From Chelydra serpentina (taxonomy: Eukaryota; Chordata; Testudines; Chelydridae), in contig JBAIAC010000007.1 of NCBI GenBank assembly GCA_037349315.1, positions 45,127,001 to 45,191,000 on the forward strand: a DNA stretch of 64,000 bases, read 5' to 3'. The notes beneath the pieces were generated by a model that was not told the DNA's origin, ran no database searches, and saw only the letters and a program-made list of their open reading frames with translations. Positions 23,849 to 34,324 of this stretch are shown piece by piece. The translations under genes and the position numbers were made by a program. Position 1 is the first letter of the stretch, and every line of letters begins with the position of its first letter.

Positions 23849-25430
23849 TAGGACTGTCGATTTAATCACAGTTAACTTACGCGATTAACTCAAAAAAATT
23901 AATCACGATTAATAGCAATTAATAAAACGAATCGTGATTAATAGCAGTTTTAATTGCATTGTTAAACAGAATACCAATTAGAATGTATTAAATATTTTGG
24001 ATGGTTTTTTACATTTTCAAATATATTGATTTCAATTACAACACAGAATACAAAGTGTACACTGCTCACTTTATATTATCATTTTTAATTACAAATATTT
24101 GCACTGTAAAAACGATAAAAGAAACAGTGTTTTCAATTCACCTCATACAAGTTCTGTAATGCAATCTCTTTATCATGGAAGTTGAACTTACAAATGTAGA
24201 ATTATGTACAAAAAATACCTGCATTCAAAAATAGAACAATGAAAAACTTTAGAGCCTACAAGTCCACTCAGTCCTATTACTTGTTCAGCCAATCGTTCAG
24301 ACAAACAAGTTTGTTTACATTTATGGGAGATAATGCTGCCAATTTCTTATTTACAATGTCATGAGAAAGTGAACAGGCGTTCGCATGGGACTCTTGTAGT
24401 CGGCATTGCAATAGATTTACGTGCCAGATATGCTAAACATTCGTATGCCCCTTCATGCTTTCGCCACCATTCCAGAGGATATGCTTCCCTGCTGATGACG
24501 CTCATTAAAAAAAAAATGCGTTAATTACATTTGTCACTGAACTCCTTGGGGGAGAATTGTATATCTCTGGCTCTATTTTACCCACGTTCTGCCATATATT
24601 TCATGTTATAGTAGACTCGGATGGTGACTTGGCACATGTTCATTTTAAGAACACTTTTGCTGCAGATTTGACAAAATGCAAAGAAGGTACCAATGTGAGA
24701 TTTCTAAAGATAGCTACAGCACTCGACCCAAGGTTTAAGAAGTTGAAGTGTCTTCCAAAATCTGAGAGGGACGAGGTGTGGAACATGCTTTCAGAAGTCT
24801 TAAAAGAGCAACACTCTGATGCAGAAACTATAGAACCTGAACCAACAAAAAAGAAAATCAACCTTCTGCTGGTGGCATCTGAGTCAGATGTTGAAAATGA
24901 ACATGTGTCAGTCCTCACTGCTTTGGATCGTTATCGAGCAGAACCCGTCATCAGCATGGATGCATGTCCTCTGGAATGGTAGCATGAAGGGACATACGCT
25001 AAAGATTTATATTTGGCATGTATATATTGGCATGTGACGCCGGCTACAGCAGTGCCATGAGAGCACCTGTTCTCACTTTCAGGTGACATTGTGAACAAGA
25101 AGCGGGCAGCATTATCTCCTGCAAACGTAAACAAACTTGTTTGTCTGAATGATTGGCTGAACAATAGGACTGAGTGGACTTGTAAAACTTTAGAGCCTAC
25201 ATTGTTCTATTTTTGAATTCAAGTATTTTTTATACATAATTCTACATTTGTAAGTTCAACTTCCATGATAAAGAGATTGCACTACAGTACTTGTATTAGG
25301 TTAATTTTAAAATAGTTTTTGTTTTTTTACAGTGCAAATATTTGTAATAATTTTTTTTAAATAAATGGTATTCTATTGTTTAACAGTGCGATTAATCGTG
25401 ATTAATTTTTTTAGTCGCTTGACAGCTCTA
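23849..25430 (+). mobile_element. hAT element with long inverted arms (fold-back)
   Basis: A perfect 8-bp target duplication GTTTAGAC lies at 23841-23848 and 25431-25438. The element starts TAGGACTGTC and ends GACAGCTCTA. The left arm (23849-24500) is an inverted copy of the right arm (24946-25430). For example, CTTTAGAGCCTACAAGTCCA on the left has its counterpart TGGACTTGTAAAACTTTAGA plus 'gcctaca' on the right, and GTGCAATCTC/AGAGATTGCAC pair. The right arm contains the end of the transposase gene and its 3' flank, so the left arm holds that coding end backwards. A 445-bp loop (24501-24945) holds more transposase. The right arm lacks about 100 bp that the left keeps. Confidence 0.9.
24518..25216 (+). 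pseudogene. hAT transposase C-terminal remnant
   Basis: hAT transposases cut and paste the element; their C-terminal end forms the hAT dimerisation domain. The frame is open from about 24518 (no ATG; upstream it meets A-rich sequence) and shows 'FVTELLGGELYISGSILPTF', then 'IATALDPRFKKLKCLP', a hallmark of the Charlie/ZBED-like branch. An in-frame TAG follows 'CPLEW' (24980-24982). The same frame continues with 'TPATAVP', a second stop TGA (25058-25060), then 'EHLFSLSGDIVNKKRAAL', the dimerisation motif, and ends at TGA 25214-25216. The N-terminal zinc finger and first catalytic parts are absent, so the protein is inactive. Confidence 0.85.
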
Positions 25431-25454
25431 GTTTAGACTGAAATTTTGCATGCT

Positions 25455-25958
25455 CATTTTCTGCTTTACCTTGATATTTTTTTTTCCTTTGGAAGATTTT
25501 AGCCAAAATGGTCTAGCTATTTCAAGAATAGGGCTAGGCAGAAATACGTTGTTTTGCCATGTTAAATTCTGGCAACTTTTTTTTTAAAGACGCTCTGGGC
25601 ACCTCCATGTTTTTTGGAGCAGATGTGAAATTGGGCATGGTGCAGCCTTCATTTCAAAGATGTGCCTTTTCCCATCCCTGAATATCTGTCCCAATTTGGC
25701 TAAGTTATAAGCCTTTGAAAAATTGTAGTTTGCATGTGCTCCATAGAGATCTTAGATTTTAGAAGCCAAATTCTCTAGAGACTGCATTCCCATTGAGTAT
25801 GTTCCAGTTTGGAACTGAGCAGGGCTTTCCCTGCAAATACAGCTTTGGGCTGCTCTGCTCTGCTGAGTCTGGGCACTGGAAGTGAGAGCCAGGGAGACTT
25901 TCTTCTGCTCTTGATGACCCCTCTGCTGGGCCCAGGCAGTGTGAAGAAGGAGCCTGAC
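25455..25958 (-). repeat. Pyrimidine-rich repeat family, copy 1 (minus)
   Basis: Read on the minus strand it shows CTCTAGAGAATTTGGCTTCT, then 'acttagccaaatt', then 'gaccattttggctaaaat'. The same words in the same order occur in the plus-strand copies at 27220-28150, 37880-39265 and 50504-52460. It is cut at 25959 by a short hAT fragment. Its class is unknown to me. Confidence 0.55.
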
Positions 25959-26125
25959 CATAGGCGCCGACTCCGTGGGTGCTCCGGGGCTGGAACACCC
26001 ATGGGGAAAAATTAGTGGGTGCTCTGCACCCACCGGCAGCCAAGCTCCCTTCCCTGCCCTTGCTCCATCTCGCCTCCGCCCCTGAGCGCGCCGCTTCTCC
26101 GCCTACCTCCCAGTGCTTGCTGCCA
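25959..26125 (+). mobile_element. hAT MITE fragment, same family as 41363-41722
   Basis: It begins CATAGGCGCCGACTCCGTGG and continues with GGTGCTCTGCACCCACCGGC, matching the first 100 bp of the complete copy at 41363. The 3' terminus is missing; sequence similarity ends within a C-rich stretch near 26125. Confidence 0.75.
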
Positions 26126-26689
26126 CAAAACATGTTCTTTAACAGTTTTTTCATGTATAATGTATTATGTAAAACCAGTGCATGCATGGGGAGTAAGAGT
26201 GAATAGTGGGTCTTTCAGTTTCTTTCAATAGTTTTTAGCAGTGTGTACAAATTATCTAAACATCTGTTTATTTTTGTTTATTGCTTTTAGATGTATGATA
26301 TAGTCTTAACTTGAAATGGTATTTGTTGAATGGTGGTATCGTGTCCAAATCATATTTAAGCTTCCTATTAATGCATTCTATGATTCTATGATTAATATTT
26401 TAGAGGTATTGAGGTGATGGACATTTGGAGAGAGGTATCTTTCCTAACATTTTCTTAAAAAGTGATCTTTTGTGTAAGCAGAATTCTCTGTACACACTTT
26501 CCAAATTCCACAGCAAATGAGGCTGATGCTGTACAGACAACAGTTTCATTCACTGCATAACCCTGATACATTCCCTGAGCACTGTCCATCCTGTGTAATG
26601 AAAGGGGCAGGAGACCTATAGGAAAAAAACAACATTCAAATAATGAATATTGTGTTTCATCATACATATGTTAAAAAGAGAAGAATTAA
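26126..26689. other. No gene; CR1-like octamer tail at 26374-26393
   Basis: AT-rich DNA. ATTCTATGATTCTATGATT at about 26375-26393 is the typical 3'-terminal short repeat of CR1, but no CR1 body is recognisable before it. Confidence 0.4.
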
Positions 26690-28150
26690 TGTTGCATGGA
26701 CAATTTAATTTGGTCATTTCCTAAATTTTGAATGCTTGCCTTTGCAACTGTAATATTATTTTAATACATTGTTATGTATCTAATTTCCTATTATTTTTAA
26801 AGAAAAAAATTCCCTTATGTTCAACTTAACCTTTTTTTCATCATATTAGAAAATGTTTTTCTTTCAACTGTTATAATCCCGGCCTTTGTCACCTGGGGAT
26901 TGGGTTACTACAGCATGCTATGTGCATGGAGATACTCCATAAAACCATTAAGAAACTTCAGCTGATACAGAGTGTGGCTGCTCTCTTGTCAAGGCATATT
27001 TTTTTATTGGAAGCACATTATATCTGTGCTCCGTGATCTTTAGTGGCTTTCAGTTTGTTTCCAAGTAACATTTAAGGTCTTAGTTTTAAACAAAAAGCCT
27101 TAAATATTTTGGATCCTGGTACCTGTAAGATTGCCTCTCTTCTTGTGCACTATGGGAATTCAGGTTAGCAGCTGTATAGTTTAATTTTGTGAGGTTTCAT
27201 AGGCAGCCTTGATTCTGGCATTTCCTAAATTTTGTTCACTTGACTTTGCAATAAAAACAAATGAACTCTGTGGAGTGTGGATCAACATTTTGCCAGTGGG
27301 TTTCACAGCAATTTACTGACAGAAGAGGAATGTTGGGACTAAGAATCTTGAGTTCAGTTTCAGGTTCTGGATGAGTATTCTTTAGTGGTTACAACTCCTT
27401 CTTCCCCTGTCCCCTAGCAGCATGTCCCCCTTCAACTTGTCTCCTTCTCTTCTCATCCCCTGCTTCTCTCCTCACCTTCAGTCTTCCCCTCTCCTCCGTG
27501 CTCTTATTCCCTCAGCCTGCACCCTTTCCCACCATCCCTCTGCATTTGAGCAAGTTGGGTTGCTATTCCATTTTCTCCATGCTGTCTGGGCTCCAGCTGT
27601 GGAATCATTGAGAGCACTGGAGAGAGTGAGTTACTGCTCTCAGTTATGGTGACTTGCACACAGTAGCTGCCAGGAAGTGTAATCACAGGAAGAGGCATGC
27701 TCAACCCCTGTAGCTCTGGGTTGAAGCTTGCTGAATCATTTTTTGTGGATTGAGTACGCTCATTCTGGTTGGTACATAGATGCTGTGTGGAGATGAAGCA
27801 TGCTCAGTGCAGACTCACTCTCTAGAGAATTTTGCTTGTATCCTCTGTTGAACATGTATGAACTGCAATTTCCAGCAGCTTATAATTTAGCCAAATTTTG
27901 CTGTATTTTTATGGAAATAGCAAAAGGTACATCTCTGACATCAGGCATGGTGAGACTAAAGATTTTCAATGAAATAATTGTAATAAGTGTTTTAACATGG
28001 GAAAAATAGACTGTTTGCCCTAACTTCATTGGAAATGGCTGAACCATTTTTGTTGAAACTAAAAAAACAACCTGCTCCAATACTGAGAACTTCAGCTTGA
28101 TCAGTTTATTTGGCAAACTTATAAGCAACTAAACCCAGGTCTTTAAAAAA
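26690..28150 (+). repeat. Pyrimidine-rich repeat family, copy 2
   Basis: A 'TTTCCTAAATTTTG' start occurs at about 26717 and again near 27223; a polypyrimidine tract rich in CTTCTCC and CCCTC lies at 27390-27540. Then come CTCTAGAGAATTTTGCTTGT near 27820, 'gaactgcaatttccagcagc', 'atggctgaaccattttt' near 28035 and a TTTGGCAAACTTATAAGCAA end near 28110. The order matches the copy at 37880-39265. The stretch 26870-27200 looks like a separate LINE piece lodged inside. Confidence 0.55.
26925..27150 (+). repeat. Ancient LINE fragment (L2/CR1-like RT tail)
   Basis: A decayed peptide 'KTIKKLQLIQSVAA' followed by 'SVLRDL.WLSVCFQVTFKVLVLNKKP' can be read with one or more shifts. This resembles the C-terminal tail of LINE reverse transcriptase proteins ('KLQLIQNAAARLL...LHWLPV...FKILLL'). 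It is very old and partial. Confidence 0.45.
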
Positions 28151-29294
28151 TATAAATTAACAACTTTATAATGAGGATAACATCAATATTATCTTTAGTT
28201 ATAGTAATGTAATTGTAACCTTTGGGTAGGCAAGTGTTTGCTTTACCATCACTCTCTCCTAGTGCTTCAACACAATTCCTGTAGAAAAGAATGTGGAGAG
28301 TTGGAATTCAGTCATTTGAGGATTTGCAGCAAGGATTGCACACAATTAAGTTCAAAAAGAAGAATTGGAATAAACTTAAAAATTAAGTACCAACTTTATG
28401 AAAGTTTGTAATGATAAAATAATAATAAATGCTTAATTTCTACTAAATAACAAGGCTACTTTATAATCCAAATACATTAGATTTAATTTTGTGTCCTTCA
28501 TGTTTAATTGAAGATAAACAGGTTAGTCCCCACAAACACAACATGAGAAGGCAGTCTCAGTTAGTCTTTGTTTATCAACTGTATATAGTCTGCTGAGTCA
28601 AAAGCACTGCAATAATATCCTCCATCCTCTTGCTTTCAGAAATCACCAGCTGGAACCCAGGCAGCCCTTTTCTCCTCCTTTGCTGAACTGCTGGAATTAC
28701 TCAATTACTAGTCAGCTAACTAATTAACCAACCATGCTGTATTAAGTAAAGAAATGAAAAACCCTGTTACAAGAAAAATATAAAACTGAGACTAACAAAA
28801 TGTAGATGACACTTATCCTATCATCATATTTAAGTAAGAAAAGAGTTGGTGAACTATGCCGGTAAGACAATTTAAGTAAAACGGTTTGGCTAAAATCAAA
28901 TAACATTCAAGGTATGCAATTAAATGAAAGAAATTAATTTTCCCTCCCAATTTCCTCTTTCTATAACTAATGCTGTCAGTGGTTCACTGTGTTGGAAAGT
29001 TAACAGTACTGCTAACCTGCTACAAAATGCTTTGGAATTAGGGGAAAATAGCCTGTTTTCTGCTCCTGTGGCTGAACTTCTCCCAACCCATGCAGGTCAT
29101 ATGTCCTTTTTCTATAACAGCTGTCCTGGCTACTTGCTCTCTGTGGAGTCTGAGTCCATCTGCAAGGAACCTATTGAGCATCCCCAAAGCTACCACACCC
29201 AATTCCAGAAACTTATTGAAGTGGAATGCAATTGGGCATTTACCTAACAGCGGTGACCCAGACACTTGTTCCTAGCCCTTCTCTCTAGATCTGG
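28151..29294. other. No gene or recognisable element
   Basis: AT-rich. The 107-codon frame at 28924-29247 shows no domain and the opposite strand is open as well. Confidence 0.5.
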
Positions 29295-29484
29295 GGGGAG
29301 GGAGGGATAGCTCAGTGGTTTGAGCATTGGCCTGCTAAACCCAGGGTTGTGAGTTCAATCCTTGAGGGGGCCATTTAGGGATCTGGGGCAAAAATTGGGG
29401 ATCGGTCCTGCTTTGAGCAGGGGGTTGGACTAGATGACCTCCTAAGGTCCCTTCCAACCCTGATATTCTGTTCTATGATTCTAT
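29295..29484 (+). mobile_element. Turtle tRNA-derived SINE with CR1-type tail
   Basis: The tRNA-like head carries an A box (TAGCTCAGTGGTTTGAGC) and a B box (GGTTGTGAGTTCAATCC) of the internal RNA polymerase III promoter. The tail carries GGACTAGATGACCTCCTAAG, GTCCCTTCCAACCCTGATAT and ends TTCTATGATTCTAT, the shared 3' end that lets CR1 reverse transcriptase mobilise the SINE in trans. It is close to intact (about 190 bp). This arrangement is what is described for the cryptodire turtle SINE, and it is the main clue to the organism. Confidence 0.85.
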
Positions 29485-31762
29485 CTCTTAGAGATATCTC
29501 TCTGTTAGACATATGGGCTACATAATATACATTTTAAAATAATTTGTAGAAATCCTAATGATACCAGAATTCAAGATAAGATAAAATTCTAGCATTGTTA
29601 CATTTTACTAGAGCTCAAATAACTATTGCTTCTAGGCTTTCTGGCTTGTGAAGTAACAAATTTAAAATGTAATTTCTTTTGAATCTGCCTATATAGATAA
29701 AATTGTGTGAGAATAAATATATTTCTTTCCATTAAAAGCAGTTTTACTAATTTTTGTTTTTTCTTCCTGGGGGAAATTTTTTCTTATACTGAAAATGTCT
29801 GCCTCAATATGACAAAATAAATCAAATTGGTTTGTAGGACATAAAGTCAGTAAGTAGAGGAAATATCTTTAATAACAGATGTGAAAGAATTGTGGCAGTT
29901 GTGGCTTCCTTAAATCACAAGAATATTGAGTTGTGTGTAAGCATTTGGTTTTCTTTTAAAATTTCACTGAACCACTAACCATAATGTACAGTTTCCAGGG
30001 GAAATTACTCTTCATATGTGGCTTTAACTGTATTTTCTGTAAATAATTGTGGTTGTAAGTTCTCTGGTTTTAGTTGAACTGAATATGTTCATTTATTAAA
30101 TAGCTACCTTTTAAACACATGAAAAATGCAAAGCTGTTCGTTCCAGAATCCTTAATTGTTCATTCTTTCTAATGAGTTTTACATGTTGTAGTTTTAGTTT
30201 TACAGACTGTGTATGTGCATATATATAAATGCCTTTCAAAACTAGTTAATTTCTAACATCTAAAATATGATTATTATAATTTTTTAATTTTGATCTGTGA
30301 TAATACAATATTAATCTTATTTAATGGTGTTCATTGTTGGAATTACAATGACTCATGCACATCCAGAAAAATAACAGTAATTGTAATGTAAGCTAAAGTT
30401 CCAGAGTATTAAAAATCAAAATGAAGGTTAATATTTCAGGAAAGAGATTTTGTTGGTACATAATTTCCTGCTTCAGTGTAAGGTACATAGTAGAGCAGAA
30501 ATGAAATGCACAAGCTATGGGACATACAACTGTTTATATAAGTGAGAAGAAGAGAGAATTGCTATTCCTGGTTTATCATTAGTTTAAAAGGCGTCCATCA
30601 CCTCTCTGAGGTACTGGCAAAGAAAACAATTGATGCCCAAGTGGGATCCACAAGACTTTTGCCACTTCTTCATTTTGGGACATCTTTTTATTATTTATTT
30701 CCCTTTTTTCACTTTCCTTGTCATGTATGGCTTGACTTTTCAATGTCTTTCCTGGCTAGTCTGCTACAAGATGTCAGAACACAGCACACACTTTTTAATT
30801 TTTTAATGTTTTTAATTTTAATTCTGAAACCTGGCCAGAGGAATGAAAGAATCAAGTTCCTTCTTGGGTGCCCCAAGAGACAATGAAAGATTTTTAAAAA
30901 CCTCTGAGTATAATAAAAAAAATGAACACATCAGGTATATAGTGGGAATTAGGGAAATATTTAGGTTCCATAACTCTTAGTAAGTGTTAACAAAAATGAG
31001 AGAAGATAAACAGGACACATCTTCATTTACTAAAAGGGAATCTTTGTGAATAGGTATCAATAACTACCATTCATAGTTCCTCACTAAAAACTAATGCAGT
31101 GAGAGGAACATTCACAGTGTTTGTAACTACAAAGAAAATTATTTAACCAGTAACCTGCACATCACTTGTTTGAAAGAGTATTTAAATTACTTTACAGACA
31201 TTTGTTATTAATTTAAGTATAGCTGACTAGGCAAATATTGACTGAGTTAAAAGTAATGGTTTCACATTAATGTCATTGTATTCCATTTTTGACTAATTGT
31301 ACTTCAGGGTCTCTTTATGAAGACAAATGATGTCTCAGAAGACTTTAAAAGGCATGTTAAGAACATATAAAATTGTAGATGCTATAGATGCTAAACCAAA
31401 TGTTGTTGTTTTAGTACAACATTACATCATAGTGTTCATGATGGCTGAGCCCAATTTTATGACCAGGAAAATAGGGAGTCATTCTGTCAAACCATTATTT
31501 TACTACCTGAATTGTTGGTTCACTTAGTCATTCATTTAAAAATGTTTAGGTGGAATCACCCACGCCTTTTTGGTAGGAGGATTCTCTTTGAAGGTGAACT
31601 GCAAAGGGAAAAAATGGCATCGCCTTTTTTCTTCTTTATGATGTGTGAAGACAGCCTAGAAGGTTTTTCTCCACCAACCCTCCCTTACCTCTGCCCCCTC
31701 TGCCCAATCCAAATCCCCCCAAACAATATTTATTTAGAAATTTCAGTAATGTCAAATCTGGC
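29485..31762. other. No gene or recognisable element
   Basis: AT-rich. The 114-codon frame at 30542-30886 has no recognisable domain. Confidence 0.5.
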
Positions 31763-32069
31763 TGTGACAGTTTCTGGGGTACCGAGGGTTGCAAGGCACC
31801 TTGCTACCACCTGCCTTTAGTGTGAATGAGACTTGTGCTTGTCATGGGTCAGCTCTCTGACTTCCCTAGCCCCTGGCAATACAGTAACTCCTCACTTAAA
31901 GTCGTCCCGGTTAACCTTGTTTCATTGTTAAGTTGCTGATCAATTAGGGAACATGCTAGTTTAAAGTTGTGAAATGCTCCCTTCTAACGTTGTTTGCAGG
32001 CTATCAATTGCTGCAGTTCAGCTGTCCCTTCCCCCACTGCCATGTGTTGCTCCCCGAGACTCCTGCCTG

Positions 32070-32214
32070 CTTGCTGTGTGGAAAGGAGGGGAAGAAAAGG
32101 GGGGCTAATGTCAGGTGCCTGTTTGCTGTGTTGGAGGGAGGGGAAGAAGAGGGGGGCTAATGTCAGGTGCCTGTTTGCTGTGTGGGGGGAGGAGAAGAAG
32201 AGGGGGGCTAATGT
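32070..32214 (+). repeat. 51-52 bp tandem repeat, three units
   Basis: Three successive units carry GGGGGGCTAATGTC, with the GGCTAATG word at 32103, 32155 and 32206. Each includes a GTTTGCTGTGT segment and a purine-rich GGAGGGGAAGAAG segment. The second Tigger-like copy at 40558-41266 has a single counterpart, so the array expanded in this copy. Confidence 0.8.
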
Positions 32215-32495
32215 CTCCCTGCTCCTGCATCTCGCTTACTCCATCTTCCATAGAACAGGGGGGACACACGAGGGAGGGAGCTGCTGCCTTAGGCAGAAGC
32301 TGCTGTTGCTGGGCTTGCTAATCTAATTAACAAGGCAGTGTACTTCTGACCCCACTCTTCATGCTTAAAGGAGAAATGCGCATCTCTATCTCTGAAACAC
32401 ATCTGCTTCTGTCTGTCCTCCCTCCTTTCCTGCTGGTTTGTAGAATGTCAGAGTTAACCCTTGAGAGCTCAGCCAACTGCTTAGTTCATTTAGCA

Positions 32496-32987
32496 CAGTG
32501 GTCCCCAACCTTTCTGTGGCCAAGGGCACATTCATTCCTTCATCAGAGTGTGGCGGGCAGCGACGCTTCTTGGCGGCATTTCGGTGGCGATGGTTCTCCG
32601 CCGGAAGCACACCTCGGCGGCGTTTCGGCGAAAGCTTCTCCGCCGGAAGCGCTCCGCAGCGGCGTTTCGGCGAAAGCTTCTCCGCCGGAAGCGCTCCGCA
32701 GCGGCGTTTCGGCGAAAGCTTCTCCGCCGGAAGCGCTCCGCGGCGGTGTTTCGGCGAAAGCTGCTCCGCCGGAAGCGCTCCGCGGCGGCGTTTTGGCAAA
32801 AGCTGCTCCGCCGGAAGCGCTCCGCGGCGGCGTTTCAGCAAAAGCTGCTCCGCCGGAAGCGCTCCGCGGCGGCGTTTCAGTGGCGATGCTTCTCCGGCAG
32901 ATGCTCCTTTCCTCTTCCTTCCTTGGCGCCTGCCCTGACGGCAGGCGCACATAAATGCCCCGGCGGGCGCCATGGCGGGGACCACTG
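32496..32987. mobile_element. hAT element nested in the Tigger-like element
   Basis: Termini are CAGTGGTCCCCAACC and the inverted GGGGACCACTG. The 8-bp flanks are ATTTAGCA (32488-32495) and ATTTAGCG (32988-32995), a 7/8 target duplication. The 492-bp body is GC-rich and dominated by a 42-bp minisatellite. It has no transposase. Confidence 0.85.
32577..32900 (+). repeat. 42-bp minisatellite, about seven units
   Basis: The word CGTTTCGGCG (or a variant) starts at 32621, 32663, 32705, 32747, 32789, 32831 and 32873, exactly 42 bp apart. Each unit contains TTCTCCGCCGGAAGCGCTCC or a close variant. The first partial unit (32577) is 2 bp longer. Because 42 is a multiple of 3, frames stay open through it on both strands, which produces long but meaningless reading frames. 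Confidence 0.95.
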
Positions 32988-33099
32988 ATTTAGCGGTAAG
33001 GCATTCCCTGGGAAATATCCCACCCTCTGACTCTTCCACCTCAAACAAGCTTCACTATCATCATCGCTGTATACCAGTATTCAATTGTTTGTTTAAAAC

Positions 33100-33101
<2 letters not shown>

Positions 33102-33142
<41 letters not shown>

Positions 33143-33228
33143 GTGTATATATGTGTATATATATGTGTATATATATGTGTATATATATATATAAATAATA
33201 TATAAATAATATATAAAAATATATACAA
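33102..33228 (+). repeat. (TG)n followed by (TA)-rich microsatellite
   Basis: TG runs from 33102 to about 33134, followed by alternating TATATG and ATATAAATA units up to about 33228. It lies in the Tigger-like element next to its right terminal region. Confidence 0.9.
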
Positions 33229-34324
33229 ATTTCCCTGGAACCTAACCCCCTCATTTACATTAATTCTTATGGGGAAATTGGATTCGTTTAACATCGTTTC
33301 ACTTAAAGTCGCATTTTTTAGGAACATAACTACAATGTTAAGTGAGGAGTTACTGTACAAGAATTCCCTTGGAGCCCATCCAGGCTTCGCTGTCCCTCAT
33401 GTTGGCTATCAATAAGCACACTCCAATCCACATTCTCCAGGCATCCTCTTTGAGTATCTAGCTCCTAGCCAGTGGACACTCTTAACAGAGTACCAAGTCC
33501 ACTGTCCCCAAATGTGCAGTACAGCACAGCTTACTAGTTACACCTTAGAACACAGCTTCATTTAACACACAGCACTTAGATTTGTTTATAGAGAAAGCAA
33601 GGATAAACTTGTTTAACAAAAATAGAGATTCATATCATACAAACAGAAATATTGGAAACAAAGGAGTACATATAATATAGAATGCAAATTATGATTCTAG
33701 AGCCTAAACTCAATTAACAAGATGCCTTATTGCCTAATAAGGAAGTGCTTACCCCAAAACTCTTCTTACAGCATTTTCAACCAGAGTTGAAACCCTTCCT
33801 TTGAGAGTCCAAGCCCTTTGGCAGTGTGTCTCCCCTTGTTGAAGGATAACTGGAGATTCATCTGCTCCCCAGACATAGTTTCAAAAGTTAATTGCCTAAA
33901 CAGAACAACCCCTGCTGCTTTTGTTTTTCCTGAAGACCCCAAAATGTCTTGTTTAGCATTTTGCTCAGATTGTAAATGAGGACCTATTTTGAACCATGCA
34001 ACTCAATATGCACATGATCAGCCTGAGAGAGAGAAGCGTCTCTTCTCCCTGTCTGACAGGAATATGTCGATCACCTTTTGGTGGCCTGCCGTAATTCACA
34101 GTCCAATAAAACATAATTTTTGTATAGATACATCACTCCTCATATGTTTTCTATATGTATATCTCACAATGATTGATGACCAGAGTGACACAGGCTTTCA
34201 TTAGAGACCTTATATGACCTTCTTTGGTTAGCTAGTATGTAAATCCCAGATGCAAGGGATCCCTGTAATTCTTATGCACCCCTGTGCCCTCTACCAGTTG
34301 ACGCAAAGACAACATTGGGTTACA

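Larger units (their letters stand above)
31882..33355. mobile_element. Tigger-like (pogo/Tc1-mariner) non-autonomous element
   Basis: It has TA target duplications at 31880-31881 and 33356-33357. The ends are CAGTAACTCCTCACTTAAAG and the inverted TAAGTGAGGAGTTACTG. Near the ends are GCTGATCAATTAGGGAACAT and GGGGAAATTGGATTCG, shared with the copy at 40558-41266. TA duplication plus CAGT-type termini points to the pogo/Tigger group. No transposase is present; the centre is filled with tandem repeats, a second transposon and AT/GT repeats. Confidence 0.8.
31763..34324. mobile_element. LTR-like repeat split by a Tigger-like insertion
   Basis: Two pieces, 31763-31881 and 33356-34324, join smoothly if the inserted element 31882-33355 is removed. 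The left edge reads TGTGACAGTTTCTGGGGT and the right edge TTGGGTTACA, giving TG...CA termini as in LTRs; 5-bp flanks CTGGC and CTGAT do not match convincingly. An inverse AATAAA-like context and many A-rich tracts suggest it lies on the minus strand. I remember it as a common turtle repeat; it has no coding region. Confidence 0.55.

Noticed and set aside
24333..24524. 63-codon plus-strand frame near the hAT transposase
   Set aside because: It lies in the inverted left arm and is the antisense of transposase coding sequence.
29295..29370. Possible tRNA gene
   Set aside because: The A and B boxes belong to a SINE head joined to a CR1-type tail; no tRNA cloverleaf end or terminator is found.
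32577..32900. Regular 42-bp spaced units resembling a CRISPR array
   Set aside because: The units are contiguous with no unique spacers, the genome is vertebrate, and the array lies inside a transposon.
32361..33048. Overlapping frames of 121-220 codons on both strands, rich in Arg, Ala and Ser
   Set aside because: They run through the 42-bp minisatellite of a hAT element; the repeat length is a multiple of three, so frames stay open without selection.
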